From an uncultured Pelagibacteraceae bacterium (GTDB taxonomy: Bacteria > Pseudomonadota > Alphaproteobacteria > Pelagibacterales > Pelagibacteraceae), in contig CACOGI010000003.1 in NCBI GenBank assembly GCA_902626725.1, positions 30,434-94,433 of the forward strand: a stretch of 64,000 nucleotides of DNA, given 5' to 3'. Below the pieces are notes generated by a model. The model was not told the origin of the DNA, did not search any database, and saw only the letters and a list, made by a program, of their open reading frames with translations. Shown piece after piece: positions 40,569-54,121 of the stretch (positions are counted from its first letter, which is position 1; each line of letters begins with the position of its first letter). A program made the translations under genes and the position numbers.

Positions 40569-41126
40569 TTATGCCTCTATCATTCTACTTTCTAATTGTT
40601 GTAATTTTTTTTTAATAGAGGTGTCAATCATTGTACTGCCAATTTGCACAACTAAACCTCCAATTAAACTTTGATCATGTATATAATTTAATTTTATTTC
40701 GGACTTAAAATTATTCGATAACTCTTGTGTAATCTTACTAATTTCATCTTGTGTTAAATTTTTAGCTGATCTAAGCTCTGCTTTTAGTTCTCCTCTTTTT
40801 TCTGAACAAATCTCATTAAAATTTTTTAAAATCTGCTGAACATAAAAAAATCTTCTTTTTGAAATTAAAAAACTCAAAAAATTTTTGAATAAAACCTCTA
40901 AACTAAAATTATCAGATATATTTTTTATAACTTGGTTTAGAATCTCTCTACTTATTGTAGGGTCTTTTATTAAATTATTAAAATCTTTACTATTTGAAAT
41001 TAATTTCAGCAATGCATGAGAATTCTCTTCTATTTTTGACAGAGAGTTAGACTCACTGGCTAATTCAAACAAAGCTAAAGAATATCTATTAGCTGAAGTA
41101 TCGGAAAATCCTTTGTTTTTACTCAA
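40569..41126 (-). CDS. atpH: ATP synthase F1 delta subunit
   Basis: Peripheral-stalk connector of 185 residues. The N-terminal [14 protein letters not shown] and the C-terminal [27 protein letters not shown] are family signatures. The start codon is TTG at 41126, preceded at about 9 bases by an AAAGG ribosome-binding sequence. F0 genes are elsewhere, as usual in alphaproteobacteria. A promoter match lies 60-90 bases upstream. Confidence 0.95.
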   Translation of the reverse strand: MSKNKGFSDTSANRYSLALFELASESNSLSKIEENSHALLKLISNSKDFNNLIKDPTISREILNQVIKNISDNFSLEVLFKNFLSFLISKRRFFYVQQILKNFNEICSEKRGELKAELRSAKNLTQDEISKITQELSNNFKSEIKLNYIHDQSLIGGLVVQIGSTMIDTSIKKKLQQLESRMIEA

Positions 41127-41186
41127 TTTATTACCTTTAAATGTAAGTGATTAATTTTAAAAATCAGGCTTTAATTAACATATGCA

Positions 41187-41215
41187 ATTATAGTCTTCAA
41201 GCAACACATTGATAA
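41187..41215 (-). promoter_or_regulatory. Candidate promoter for atpHAGDC
   Basis: On the minus strand, TTATCA (41210-41215, 4 of 6) and a perfect TATAAT (41187-41192) are 17 bases apart, 60 bases before the atpH start. This sits in the 109-base gap after priA, the longest gap of the whole minus-strand tract, so an own promoter for the ATP synthase genes is expected here. Confidence 0.6.
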
Positions 41216-41232
41216 AAAACTGTTTTTTTTCG

Positions 41233-41246
41233 GCTTTAATTAAAGC
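41233..41246. repeat. Perfect 14-base palindrome at the priA stop codon, half repeated downstream
   Basis: GCTTTAATTAAAGC (41233-41246) is its own reverse complement and spans the priA stop codon. The 12-mer GGCTTTAATTAA occurs at 41232-41243 and again at 41167-41178, next to the atpH promoter. No T run follows the palindrome, so it does not look like a normal terminator. Confidence 0.5.
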
Positions 41247-43191
41247 TTATTGGATCAACATCAACTGAAAGTTTTATTCCTGAAGAAAATTTATATCTTG
41301 AAATTATTGAGGCTAAAGAGTTTTGTAATTTTAAAGTTTTTGAACCTCTTATAAGTAATCTGACTCTATATTTTCGTTTTAATCTAAATATTGGTGCGCT
41401 TACTGGGCCTAAAACTTTTCCATAGATTTTATTTTCTAAAGACAATTTGAATTTCATGGCCTCTTTTTCTAATTTAATTTCATTTTCACCTGTTAAAATT
41501 AAAGAAATGAATCTTTGAAATGGAGGGAGACCATTTTTTTTTCTTATTTCTATTTCTTTATCCAAAAAAATTTCTGGATTTTTATTAGTAATATCAGATA
41601 TCATTTTTGTATTGTAATTGTAAGTTTGAAAATAAACTGTTGAAGATTGACCTGTTCGTCCTGCTCTACCAGATAACTGATGATATAATTGTAAATTTTT
41701 TTCAGCACTTCTTAAATCATGACCTTGAGAAGACAAATCAACATCAACTACAACAATACAATTTAAATTTGGAAAATGAAAACCCTTAGAAATTAATTGT
41801 GTTCCAACTAAAATTTGAATTTCATTGTTAATTATTTTTTCTAATTTTTCCTTCGAACTTTTTTTATTCATAGTATCACTAGAAAAAATTTCAATTTTTT
41901 TTGATGGAAAATTTTTCTTTACCTCTTCTGAAATTCTTTCTACACCTGGCCCACTAAATATAAAATCACAAATTCCTTTCTTAGTACAATTTCTTTCCAG
42001 AGAAGATTTAAAACCACAATAATGACATAATAAATTTTTTTTAATTTTATGAAAAACTAAGTTTATTGAGCAGTTTGGGCAGGAAAAACTATTATAACAT
42101 TTTTTACATATAACATTTGGAGAAAAACCTCTTCTGTTTAAAAAAAATAAAACTTGATCCTTTTTTTCTAAATGGGAGTTTACTTTATTAATTACCTGTT
42201 TAGAAATCCATGACTTATTTTCTAACTTAACATCATTTAAATTTATTATTTCATAATTTGGAAGAGAAGCATTTTTATACCGCAGATTAAGTTTAGAAAT
42301 ATTATATTTTTTTTTTTTGATATTTTCGTAAGTTTCAACTGATGGAACTGCAGTAATTAAATTAATTGGGATATTCTCAAATGATGCTCTTGATATTGCC
42401 ATATCTCTTGCATTATATATTACTCCTTCATCTTGCTTGTATGATTGATCATGCTCCTCATCAACAACAATTAATCCTAATTTTTTAAATGGCAAAAATA
42501 ATGATGATCTTGCTCCTATTACTACTTTGATCTCACCATTTATTATTCCGCTCCAGATCATTTCCTTGTTTTTTTTTGTAATACCTGAATGCCATATCGC
42601 TGGTTTGAAACCAAAAAATTCTATAAATTTTTTTTCAAATTGATTAGTTAAACCAATTTCTGGCAACATTATCAGTCCTTGAGAACCTCTTTCTAAGATT
42701 TTTTTTAAAGCTTCAAAATATACAATTGTTTTACCTGATCCAGTTGTGCCTTGTAGCACATGAACATTAAATTTCTGATTTGAAATATTAATCTCATTTA
42801 AAGATTTTTTTTGTTCAATTGTTAATTTAAAAAAAAGTTTTTCAATTTTATCATTTAAATTTTCGTCAAATTTTTTATCTAATTTCTCAATAGCTTTTCC
42901 ACCTAACAAAACAAGTTTTAAAGCCATACCTTTTGGAATTAGATTGTATTCTGAAAACCAGTTTAAAAATTCTAATGTCTTTTTTTTTAAATTTGGAGTT
43001 TGTAATTTTCTAATTATTTTCTTGATTTTGAAGTTTTTATTATTATTTTTCTCAAAGTTGTCCCATACTACACCTATTTTTTTTGATTTACCAAAAGGCA
43101 CTTCAACAAAATCTCCAATTTTTAATTCAATATCACTTTCATATGTAAACGGATGATTAAATATATTTGGTAAAAGAATCGGAAACTTCAT
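41236..43191 (-). CDS. priA: Primosomal protein N' (replication restart helicase PriA)
   Basis: DNA helicase of 651 residues that reloads the replisome at stalled forks. The Walker A motif is LQGTTGSGKTIVYFEAL, the DEAH-type box is VVDEEHDQSYKQ, and QLSGRAGRTGQ is motif VI. The zinc region (about residues 355-405) has CKKC, CPNC and CHYC pairs, but the fourth pair is C-x5-C (NCTKKGIC) rather than the usual CxxC. The protein is about 80 residues shorter than E. coli PriA, mainly in the N-terminal part. It follows lpdA after 22 bases, an unusual partner. Confidence 0.95.
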   Translation of the reverse strand: MKFPILLPNIFNHPFTYESDIELKIGDFVEVPFGKSKKIGVVWDNFEKNNNKNFKIKKIIRKLQTPNLKKKTLEFLNWFSEYNLIPKGMALKLVLLGGKAIEKLDKKFDENLNDKIEKLFFKLTIEQKKSLNEINISNQKFNVHVLQGTTGSGKTIVYFEALKKILERGSQGLIMLPEIGLTNQFEKKFIEFFGFKPAIWHSGITKKNKEMIWSGIINGEIKVVIGARSSLFLPFKKLGLIVVDEEHDQSYKQDEGVIYNARDMAISRASFENIPINLITAVPSVETYENIKKKKYNISKLNLRYKNASLPNYEIINLNDVKLENKSWISKQVINKVNSHLEKKDQVLFFLNRRGFSPNVICKKCYNSFSCPNCSINLVFHKIKKNLLCHYCGFKSSLERNCTKKGICDFIFSGPGVERISEEVKKNFPSKKIEIFSSDTMNKKSSKEKLEKIINNEIQILVGTQLISKGFHFPNLNCIVVVDVDLSSQGHDLRSAEKNLQLYHQLSGRAGRTGQSSTVYFQTYNYNTKMISDITNKNPEIFLDKEIEIRKKNGLPPFQRFISLILTGENEIKLEKEAMKFKLSLENKIYGKVLGPVSAPIFRLKRKYRVRLLIRGSKTLKLQNSLASIISRYKFSSGIKLSVDVDPISFN

Positions 43192-43213
43192 ATTTTTATA
43201 ATATGAAAATATA

Positions 43214-44614
43214 TTAAGAGTGTATTGCTCTTTTATCTACCGATAATGCTGCTTCTTTAACAGCTTCTGAAAATGTTGGATGAGCATGACAAGTTCTCGC
43301 AATATCCTCCGAACTTGCCCCGAATTCCATTGCAACACCAATTTCTGCTATCAACTCTCCTGCATGAGGTCCTATTAAATGTGCCCCTAAAACTTTGTCA
43401 GTTCTCGCGTCTGCTAAAATTTTAACAAAACCTTCTGTATCATCAATTGCTTTAGCCCTTGAGTTAGCCATAAATGAAAATTTACCAACCTTATACTGAA
43501 TTTTTTTCTCATTTAGTTGCTCTTCTGTTTTTCCAATGGTTGCAACTTCCGGTGTTGTATATACAACCCCAGGAATTGTATCATAATTTACATGGCCTGA
43601 TTGACCTACAATGTTTTCAGCTACTGCTATACCTTCATCCTCAGCTTTATGAGCTAGCATCGGCCCAGAGATTACATCACCTAATGCGTAGATATTCTCA
43701 ATATTTGTTTGAAAATTTTTATTAGTTTTTATTCTTTTTTTCTCATCTAATTGCAAACCAATTTTTTCAAGATTTAGACCGTTCGTATTCGGCTTTCTAC
43801 CTACTGAAATTAACACAACATCACATTCAAAATTTTTTTTATTACCATCTTTGTCTACCGTTGAAATAGATGCGCCTGGTTTATTTTTTTTAACTGCTTC
43901 TACTTTATGTTGCATATGAAATTTGACTCCTTGTTTTTTCAAAATTTTCATAAACTCTTTTGAAATCTCCCTATCCATACCAGGGGTAATGTGATCCAAA
44001 AACTCAATTACATGGACTTCAGCACCAAGCCTCGACCAAACTGATCCCATTTCAAGACCTATATAGCCTCCACCAACAACAACCATCCTTTTTGGAACTT
44101 TTTCTAATTTTAAAGCGCCTGTTGAAGAAACTATTATCTTCTCATCAAATTTAACTCCAGGCATTGATGCTGGTATTGAACCAGTAGCAATAATAATTTT
44201 TTCAGATTCTATTGTTGTTTCATTATTTTTTTCATCCTTAATGAGAATACTATTTTTAGACTTAAAACTACCAATTCCTTTAAAATACGTAACTTTATTT
44301 TTCTTAAACAAAAACTCTACACCCTTAGTTAATATAGTAACGGCCTTATCCTTATTTTTCATCATTTTTGATAAATCTAATTTTACTTTTCCGACTTCAA
44401 TTCCCTTACTCGATAAATTCTTAACTTTGTGAAACTCCTCAGATAAATTAAGTAAGCTTTTTGAGGGAATGCAACCAACATTTAAACATGTTCCTCCAAG
44501 AGAGCCTCTTGACTCTATGCATGCAGTTTTAATACCTAATTGTGCAAGTCTTATTGCACAAACATAACCTCCAGGTCCACCACCTATTACTACAGCTTGA
44601 AATTTATCCATCAT
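43214..44614 (-). CDS. lpdA: Dihydrolipoyl dehydrogenase (E3)
   Basis: FAD/NAD disulfide oxidoreductase of 466 residues that reoxidises lipoamide in 2-oxo acid dehydrogenase complexes. The FAD site is VIGGGPGGYVCAIRLAQLG, the redox-active cysteines are in GGTCLNVGCIPSKSLL, the NAD site is VVVGGGYIGLEMGSVW, and the C-terminal His/Glu pair is in HAHPTFSEAVKEA. It directly follows sucB (0-base gap), so it serves oxoglutarate dehydrogenase at least. Confidence 0.97.
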   Translation of the reverse strand: MMDKFQAVVIGGGPGGYVCAIRLAQLGIKTACIESRGSLGGTCLNVGCIPSKSLLNLSEEFHKVKNLSSKGIEVGKVKLDLSKMMKNKDKAVTILTKGVEFLFKKNKVTYFKGIGSFKSKNSILIKDEKNNETTIESEKIIIATGSIPASMPGVKFDEKIIVSSTGALKLEKVPKRMVVVGGGYIGLEMGSVWSRLGAEVHVIEFLDHITPGMDREISKEFMKILKKQGVKFHMQHKVEAVKKNKPGASISTVDKDGNKKNFECDVVLISVGRKPNTNGLNLEKIGLQLDEKKRIKTNKNFQTNIENIYALGDVISGPMLAHKAEDEGIAVAENIVGQSGHVNYDTIPGVVYTTPEVATIGKTEEQLNEKKIQYKVGKFSFMANSRAKAIDDTEGFVKILADARTDKVLGAHLIGPHAGELIAEIGVAMEFGASSEDIARTCHAHPTFSEAVKEAALSVDKRAIHS

Positions 44615-45898
44615 TTAAATATCTAAGAACAGCCTTCTTGGGTCCTCTAAATTTTCTTTAACCATTTTTAAAAAAGAGACAGACTCTTTTCCATCAATTA
44701 TTCTATGATCATATGATAGTGCTAAATACATTACAGGCCTTATTTTAATTTCACCATCAACCACAATAGGTCTGTCAACAATATTATGCATGCCTAGTAC
44801 TCCTGACTGAGGCAAATTTAATATTGGTGTTGATAGCATTGAGCCATAAACACCTCCATTGCTTATTGTAAAAGTCCCCCCCTGAAGATCTTCAATTGTA
44901 AGTTTACCATCTTTTGCTTTCTCTGAAATACTTTTAATATTTTTCTCTATATCAGCAAAGGATAATTCATCCGCATTTTTTAAAACTGGAACTACCAGAC
45001 CTTTATCTGTACCAACAGCAAAACTAATGTTGTAATAATTTTTATATATTATCTCATTTCCTTCTATTTCTGCATTGACTGCTGGAAAATTTTTTAATGC
45101 TACAACACAAGCTTTAACAAAAAATGACATCAGGCCTAATTTAACATTATAACGATTTTGAAAATCCTCTTGATTTTCTTTTCTCATTTTCATTACGCTG
45201 GTCATGTCAATCTCATTAAAAGTAGTTAACAATGCAGCGTTTTCTTGAGCTTGTTTTAATCTTTTTGCAATTGTTTGTCTCAATCGAGTCATTTTAATTC
45301 TCTCCTCTTGACCATATTTGATTTTTCTCTCAGAAGGAGGCGGGTTAACACCCATTAAATTAATCAGATCACCCTTTAAGACTCTTCCATCTTTTCCTGA
45401 GCCTTTTACAGTTTTAATGTCAATTTTATTTTCATTAACAATTTTTCTTACAGCTGGAGATAGAGTTTGATCTTCATTTTGATCCTCGATTTCATTTCTT
45501 AATATTAAAGGTTCTTCTATTTTTTTATCATCTATTTTATTTTCTAAAAATTCTTCTTCTTCAATATCTTCTACTTTTTCATCCTCAAAAATTTCGATCT
45601 CTTCTTTTAATTCTTCGATTTTTTCATTTTTGTTTTTTGCAACACTCGAGCCATTTGTTGATATTGATCCCAGTAAAGCGCCTACCTCAACAACTGAGCC
45701 ATCTTTAGAATTTATCTGATCTAAAACTCCAGAAGCAGGAGATGGGACTTCTAAATTTACTTTATCAGTTTCCAATTCTACAATGGGCTCATCTGCCTCA
45801 ACTAAATCACCTTCATTTTTTAACCATTTTGAAACCGTCGCCTCAACAATGCTCTCACCTAATACTGGAACTAATATTTTTTCACTCATTTTACTCAA
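44615..45898 (-). CDS. sucB: 2-oxoglutarate dehydrogenase E2, dihydrolipoyl succinyltransferase
   Basis: E2 core of 427 residues. A single lipoyl domain (about 5-80) carries Lys46 in [17 protein letters not shown]. An E3-binding domain (about 146-182, [14 protein letters not shown] and [11 protein letters not shown]) is followed by the catalytic domain with [16 protein letters not shown]. The linker between the lipoyl and E3-binding domains (about 92-140) is strikingly rich in Glu and Asp instead of the usual Ala/Pro. It overlaps sucA by 8 bases. Confidence 0.97.
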   Translation of the reverse strand: MSKMSEKILVPVLGESIVEATVSKWLKNEGDLVEADEPIVELETDKVNLEVPSPASGVLDQINSKDGSVVEVGALLGSISTNGSSVAKNKNEKIEELKEEIEIFEDEKVEDIEEEEFLENKIDDKKIEEPLILRNEIEDQNEDQTLSPAVRKIVNENKIDIKTVKGSGKDGRVLKGDLINLMGVNPPPSERKIKYGQEERIKMTRLRQTIAKRLKQAQENAALLTTFNEIDMTSVMKMRKENQEDFQNRYNVKLGLMSFFVKACVVALKNFPAVNAEIEGNEIIYKNYYNISFAVGTDKGLVVPVLKNADELSFADIEKNIKSISEKAKDGKLTIEDLQGGTFTISNGGVYGSMLSTPILNLPQSGVLGMHNIVDRPIVVDGEIKIRPVMYLALSYDHRIIDGKESVSFLKMVKENLEDPRRLFLDI

Positions 45899-48764
45899 AA
45901 ACTTTCATTACAATTTCTTGTTGTTGAGAATTATGCCTTTTAATATATCCTGTTGCTGGAGATGCATCAGGGCTTCTTCCTACATAAGAAATTTGATTAT
46001 TATTAGCCTTAATACTATCTAATGTCCATTGGATATAATCTCTTACTGAAAACCATGCGCCCATATTCTTTGGTTCTTCTTGACACCAATAAAATTTAGC
46101 ACTTTTAGCATATGGTTTTAATTCGCTAACGAGGCTTTTAGCTGGAAATGGATATAACTGTTCAATTCTATAAAAAACTATATCATCTCTTTTTTGTTTC
46201 TCTCTAGCCTCTAATAAGTCAAAATAAATTTTACCAGAACATAAAATCACTTTTTTTATTTCTTTTGGTTTTTTTAGTTTGATGAATCCATTGGATTTTG
46301 GATCTATAGCATGATCCCATAAAACTCTATGGAAGGAATTTTTTTTACTAAAATCTTCTAAATTAGAAACACAATATTTATGACGCAATAAAGATTTTGG
46401 TGACATTATTATTAGAGGTTTCCTAAAATCTCTGTGCATTTGTCTTCTAAGTGCATGAAAATAATTTGCTGGAGTTGTACAATTCATTACTTGCATATTA
46501 TCATTTGAGCACATTTGTAAAAATCTTTCCAATCTTGCGGAGGAATGCTCTGGACCTTGTCCTTCATATCCATGTGGCAGCAACATGACTAAACCAGACG
46601 CTCTAGACCATTTTCTTTCACCAGATGCTATAAATTGATCAATAACAACTTGAGCACCATTAGCAAAATCTCCAAATTGAGCTTCCCATAATGTTAAGGT
46701 ATTCGGCTCAACCAAACTATAACCATATTCAAATCCCAAAACTGCTAGTTCAGATAGGAAACTATCAACTACTTCAAAATTTTTTTGTTTTTTTGAAATA
46801 TTATTCAAAGGTATATACCTAGAATTATCTATCTGATTTCTTAAAACAGAATGCCTTTGACTAAATGTTCCTCTTCCAGAATCTTGTCCTACCAACCTAA
46901 CAGGATAACCTTCCTCTAAAAGTGATCCAAAAGCCAAGGCTTCTGCGGTAGACCAATCTATTCCTATTCCATTTTTAACACTTTTTTTTCTATTATCTAG
47001 AATTTTAGAAATAGTTTTATGAATATTAATTTCACTTGGTATTAAATTTATTTTATTTGATATTTCTAATAATTTTTTTGTATCTGCTCCCGTTACACCC
47101 CTTTTATCTTTACCTCTTTCAGGTTTATATCTAGACCAAGTTCCTTCAAACCACTCTATTTTCGGTTTATAATCTTTTGCAGTTTTAAACTGATCATCAA
47201 GAAGGCTTTTGAATTTTTTTATAGACTCATTTAAAAAATCTTTTGAAATGGTTTCATCTCTAATTAATCTTTCACCATATACATTTACAGGAGATGGATG
47301 AGATCTTATTTTTTTATACATTAAAGGTTGAGTAAAAGATGGCTCGTCACCTTCATTGTGTCCAAATCGTCTATAACAAATTAAATCTATAACTACATCT
47401 CTATTAAATTTTAATCTAAAGTCTGTAGCTATTCTACCTGCATAAACAACTGCCTCTGGATCATCACCATTGACATGAATTATAGGAGCTTCAACCATTT
47501 TTGCGATATCAGATGGATAAGGTGAGGATCTTGCAAATCTAGGGCTTGTTGTAAAACCTATTTGATTATTGATTATGATATGAATAGTTCCACCAGTGTT
47601 ATGACCTGGTAATCCAGACATCGCAAAACACTCAGCTACAACTCCTTGTCCTGCAAAAGCAGCGTCGCCATGAATTAAGATTGGTATTACTTTCTTTCTT
47701 TCTTTATCCTTATGAAAGAATTGTTTAGCTCTTGTTTGACCTAGTACAACAGGATTAACTGCTTCTAAATGAGATGGGTTGTCAGTTAAACTAACATGAA
47801 CTGAATTTCCATCAAATTCCCTATCAGATGAGGCACCTAAATGATATTTTACATCTCCAGCTCCATCCTCTGTAGAACTTATCTCTCCTGCAAATTCGTT
47901 AAAAATTCTCTTGTAAGATTTTTGTAAAACATTTGCTAAAACGTTAAGTCTTCCTCGGTGAGACATTCCAATTTTAACTTCTTTAACTTTAGATTGACCT
48001 CCAATTTTAATTATTTGCTCTAAAGCTGGAATTAAGCTTTCCCCACCATCAAGTCCAAATCTTTTTGTTCCAACATATTTTGTGTGTAAAAATTTTTCAA
48101 ATCCTTCAGCTTGAATTAACTTATTTAAAATAGCTTCTTTACCATTTTGCGTAAATTTAAAATCATCAGTTTTTTCAACTCTATCTCTAAACCATTTTCT
48201 CTCCGTAGGATTAGAAATGTGCATAAACTCATATCCAATGGATCCACAATATTTATCTTTCAAGAACTGTAAGATCTCTCTTATATTTGAATACTGTTTG
48301 TTAATTACTCCATCTAAAAAAATTTTTTTATTATAATCCTCTTTTTTAAATCCATAAGACTCTGGATGTAATTCATCCAAATATTCGGACTCCATCATGC
48401 CCAATGGATCAAGTTTTGCTATAAGATGACCTCTTTGTCTATATGACCTAATTAATGAAACTGCCTTGATTGAATTTGCATTGGATTTAACTATTTCTAA
48501 CTCATTTGTTTTACCGTTTTCCCTAGAAATTTTTTTAAGACTTTCAATTGAAATTTTATTTTTTTTAGGACTCCATGAAGGTCCATTAATTTCATTAATA
48601 ATAATATCTACTTCATCACCAATTTCATCAAAATAAATTTTCCAACTATCTGGTAAGCTTGTATCTTGATTAATGTACTTTAAATACATTTGCTCGATAA
48701 ATGCACTATTAGATTTATTTAAAAATCCTGTTTTTTCAAGTTCTAGATTTTTTGAAGATGACAT
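45891..48764 (-). CDS. sucA: 2-oxoglutarate dehydrogenase E1
   Basis: Thiamine diphosphate enzyme of 957 residues that decarboxylates 2-oxoglutarate in the TCA cycle. Motifs include [17 protein letters not shown] at the N-terminus, [16 protein letters not shown], the thiamine site [42 protein letters not shown] and [19 protein letters not shown]. It is full length. The gene sits between sucD (34-base gap) and sucB, the standard suc order. Confidence 0.98.
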   Translation of the reverse strand: MSSSKNLELEKTGFLNKSNSAFIEQMYLKYINQDTSLPDSWKIYFDEIGDEVDIIINEINGPSWSPKKNKISIESLKKISRENGKTNELEIVKSNANSIKAVSLIRSYRQRGHLIAKLDPLGMMESEYLDELHPESYGFKKEDYNKKIFLDGVINKQYSNIREILQFLKDKYCGSIGYEFMHISNPTERKWFRDRVEKTDDFKFTQNGKEAILNKLIQAEGFEKFLHTKYVGTKRFGLDGGESLIPALEQIIKIGGQSKVKEVKIGMSHRGRLNVLANVLQKSYKRIFNEFAGEISSTEDGAGDVKYHLGASSDREFDGNSVHVSLTDNPSHLEAVNPVVLGQTRAKQFFHKDKERKKVIPILIHGDAAFAGQGVVAECFAMSGLPGHNTGGTIHIIINNQIGFTTSPRFARSSPYPSDIAKMVEAPIIHVNGDDPEAVVYAGRIATDFRLKFNRDVVIDLICYRRFGHNEGDEPSFTQPLMYKKIRSHPSPVNVYGERLIRDETISKDFLNESIKKFKSLLDDQFKTAKDYKPKIEWFEGTWSRYKPERGKDKRGVTGADTKKLLEISNKINLIPSEINIHKTISKILDNRKKSVKNGIGIDWSTAEALAFGSLLEEGYPVRLVGQDSGRGTFSQRHSVLRNQIDNSRYIPLNNISKKQKNFEVVDSFLSELAVLGFEYGYSLVEPNTLTLWEAQFGDFANGAQVVIDQFIASGERKWSRASGLVMLLPHGYEGQGPEHSSARLERFLQMCSNDNMQVMNCTTPANYFHALRRQMHRDFRKPLIIMSPKSLLRHKYCVSNLEDFSKKNSFHRVLWDHAIDPKSNGFIKLKKPKEIKKVILCSGKIYFDLLEAREKQKRDDIVFYRIEQLYPFPAKSLVSELKPYAKSAKFYWCQEEPKNMGAWFSVRDYIQWTLDSIKANNNQISYVGRSPDASPATGYIKRHNSQQQEIVMKVFE

Positions 48765-48798
48765 CTATATAGATAATATAATCCTTGAAAAAAATTTT

Positions 48799-49674
48799 TC
48801 AATTATACAATTTATCGAAAAGAGTTTTGCCAATTTTCGATGGTGAGTTAGCAATAGTTATACCACAATCTTGCATTTTTTTTATTTTGTCTTGTGCTCC
48901 ACCTTTACCACCTGAAATAATAGCTCCAGCATGACCCATTCTTCTTCCTGGAGGAGCTGTAACACCAGCAATAAATCCAACCATTGGTTTCTTGATTTTA
49001 TGATTTTTAACAAATTCTGCTGCTTCTTCTTCAGCAGTACCTCCAATTTCACCTATCATTAAAATTGATTCAGTTTCTTCATCATTTAAAAATAAATCTA
49101 AACAATCTATAAAATTTGAGCCATTGATTGGATCTCCGCCGATTCCAATACAAGTTGATTGGCCAAGCCCATTTTCTGTTGTTTGGGCAACTGCTTCATA
49201 AGTAAGCGTACCTGATCTAGAGACTATACCCACAGATCCTTTTTTATGAATATTACCAGGCATAATGCCAATCTTGCACTCTTCAGGAGTTATAATGCCT
49301 GGGCAGTTTGGACCAATCAATCTAGAATTTGACTTTATTAATCTTTGTTTAACTTTAAGCATATCTTGAATAGGAATACCTTCTGTAATACAGACAATAA
49401 GCTCAATTGATGCATTAATTGCTTCAATAATTGCAGCTGCAGCAAATTTTGCTGGAACATAAATCATTGTAGCATTAGCGCCTTCAGATTCTTTTGCCTC
49501 CTTAACTGTATTAAAAACAGGTAGTTCTAAATGTTTTTGTCCACCTTTTTTTGGTGTAACTCCACCAACTAATTTCGTTCCATATTTGATTGCTTGCTCA
49601 GAATGAAATGTTCCATGTGATCCTGTAAAACCTTGGCAAATTAATCTGGTTTCTTTATTAACTAAAACTGACAT
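48799..49674 (-). CDS. sucD: Succinyl-CoA synthetase alpha subunit
   Basis: CoA-binding subunit of 291 residues that makes succinate and ATP or GTP from succinyl-CoA. The CoA site is [18 protein letters not shown], and the phosphorylated His lies in [25 protein letters not shown] and [14 protein letters not shown] are family blocks. The start directly abuts the sucC stop codon. Confidence 0.98.
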   Translation of the reverse strand: MSVLVNKETRLICQGFTGSHGTFHSEQAIKYGTKLVGGVTPKKGGQKHLELPVFNTVKEAKESEGANATMIYVPAKFAAAAIIEAINASIELIVCITEGIPIQDMLKVKQRLIKSNSRLIGPNCPGIITPEECKIGIMPGNIHKKGSVGIVSRSGTLTYEAVAQTTENGLGQSTCIGIGGDPINGSNFIDCLDLFLNDEETESILMIGEIGGTAEEEAAEFVKNHKIKKPMVGFIAGVTAPPGRRMGHAGAIISGGKGGAQDKIKKMQDCGITIANSPSKIGKTLFDKLYN

Positions 49675-50834
49675 TTATTTAATTGCCTCAACAATTTTTT
49701 TAGCTGCATCATCAAGATTTTCAGCAGAAATTAATTTTAAACCAGAATTATCTAGTATTTCTTTTCCTTTCTTAAAATTTGTGCCCGCAAGTCTTACCAC
49801 AAGTGGAACATTAATATTAATTTCTTTAGCTGCATCTACCACACCTTGTGCAAGAACATCACATCTCATAATACCACCAAAAATATTAATTAATATTCCC
49901 TTAACATTTTTATCTGACAAAATTATTTTAAAAGCGGCTGAAACCTTCTCTTTTGAAGCGCCTCCACCAACATCTAAAAAGTTTGCTGGCTCTTCGCCAT
50001 ATAACTTAATTATATCCATTGTTGCCATAGCCAGCCCCGCACCATTTACCATACAGCCAATGCTTCCATCTAATTTAATATAAGCTAAATCATGTTTGCT
50101 TGCTTCAATTTCGGTAGGGTCTTCTTCGTTTAAATCTCTAAGCTCCAAAATTTCTGGATGTCTAAATAAAGCATTACTATCAAAATTAACTTTTGCATCT
50201 AAACAAATAATTTTTTTTTCTTTGGTTAATATTAATGGATTTATTTCAACCATATTTGCATCTGTTTTAATAAACATTTTATATATTGATTTTATCAAAG
50301 AAATTGCCTCATTTTTAGAACTGCCCTCTAAGTTAAAAATTCTTATAATTTTTTCACATTCTTCATTTGAAATTTCCTCATTTAACTCAACTTTAGTTGT
50401 TAAAATTTTATCTGGAGATTTAGCGGCTACTTCTTCAATGTCCATTCCACCTTGGTCACTTGTGATAAATGCAATTTTTGACGTAGCTCTATCTACCAAA
50501 CAAGACAGATAGAATTCTTTTTCAATGTTTGATGATACTTCTACATAAAGTCTTTTTACTTCTCTTCCTTCTGGGCCTGTTTGATGAGTAACCAATTTTT
50601 TTCCTAAAAGTTCTTTAGCTGATTTTTCAAGTTCAATTAAATTATCTAAAATTTTGACTCCACCAGCTTTTCCTCTACCACCGGCATGAATTTGGGCTTT
50701 TAAAACATATTTATCAGTTTTTAGTGATTTGCATTTTTCTAAAAGCTCTTCAACAGTAAAACCAAATACTCCTTCAGGTACAACAGCACCAAATTGTTTT
50801 AAAATTTGCTTAGCTTGATGCTCGTGTATATTCA

Positions 50835-50835
<1 letters not shown>
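49675..50835 (-). CDS. sucC: Succinyl-CoA synthetase beta subunit
   Basis: ATP-grasp subunit of 386 residues. MNIHEHQAKQILKQFG and KAQIHAGGRGKAGGVK give the nucleotide-binding part, while VEINPLILT, GAGLAMATMDIIK, NFLDVGGGAS and NIFGGIMRCD mark the C-terminal CoA-ligase part. Its start overlaps mdh by one base. Confidence 0.98.
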
Positions 50836-53299
<2,464 letters not shown>

Positions 53300-53341
53300 G
53301 AATACGATCTTTTAGAGTAAAAATTCTTATTAGTCTATTGT

Positions 53342-54121
53342 TTAAATATTAGCGGTTGCTAACATTTTTTTTATTTCAGCTATTGCTTTTGCAGGATTTA
53401 ATCCTTTAGGACATGCGCTTGTACAGTTAAGAATTGTATGACAACGATACAACTTAAGTTCATCAGCAACTTTTTTTAATCTAGCTGTTCTTTCCTCATC
53501 TCTACTATCAATAATCCATCTATATGCTTGCAATAAAACTGCTGGACCTAAATACTTATCACCATTCCACCAATAACTAGGACATGAAGTTGAGCAACAT
53601 GCACACATAATACACTCGTAAGCGCCATCTAATTTTGCCCTATCTTCTTTTGATTGAATTATTTCTTTAGTTTCTGATTTAGAGTTAGATTTTAACCAAG
53701 GTTCAATTGATTGATATTGTTTATACAAACCGTCTAGATCACCAATTAAATCTTTTTTTACTTTTAAATGGGGTAATGGATAAATATTAATATCACCTTC
53801 TATTTCAGCATGTGGAGTAGTGCAAGCTAAACTATTTTTACCACCTATATTCATTGCACAAGACCCACATACACCATGTGCACAAGATCTTCTGTACGCT
53901 AAAGTGGGGTCTATTTCATTTTTAATTTTATTTAAAATATCTAATACTTTAGATGGACAATTGTCCATATCAACTTCATATGTATCAATTCTAGGATTTT
54001 CTCCAGAAGATGGGTCCCATCTATATACATTAACTTTTCTTAAGTTTTTTGAACCAGTCAAGTCTTTAAAATATTTACCTTGTTTTACTTTAGAATTTTC
54101 AGGTAAATTTATTTGTACCAT
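53342..54121 (-). CDS. sdhB: Succinate dehydrogenase iron-sulfur subunit
   Basis: Electron-transfer subunit of 259 residues. The 2Fe-2S cluster is bound by CAHGVCGSC plus a later Cys in SLACTTP. The 4Fe-4S motif is [12 protein letters not shown] and the 3Fe-4S motif [12 protein letters not shown]. It passes electrons from SdhA to ubiquinone at SdhC/D. The start overlaps the sdhA stop codon by one base. Confidence 0.98.
   Translation of the reverse strand: MVQINLPENSKVKQGKYFKDLTGSKNLRKVNVYRWDPSSGENPRIDTYEVDMDNCPSKVLDILNKIKNEIDPTLAYRRSCAHGVCGSCAMNIGGKNSLACTTPHAEIEGDINIYPLPHLKVKKDLIGDLDGLYKQYQSIEPWLKSNSKSETKEIIQSKEDRAKLDGAYECIMCACCSTSCPSYWWNGDKYLGPAVLLQAYRWIIDSRDEERTARLKKVADELKLYRCHTILNCTSACPKGLNPAKAIAEIKKMLATANI

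Noticed and set aside
50096..50512. 138-codon open frame on the plus strand opposite sucC
   Set aside because: It lies wholly inside sucC, a full and conserved gene, and its translation is low-complexity hydrophobic with no family motif. The same holds for frames opposite ahcY (6189-6620), the AmpG-like gene (22416-22850), pyrD (17979-18353) and sdhB (53820-54173).
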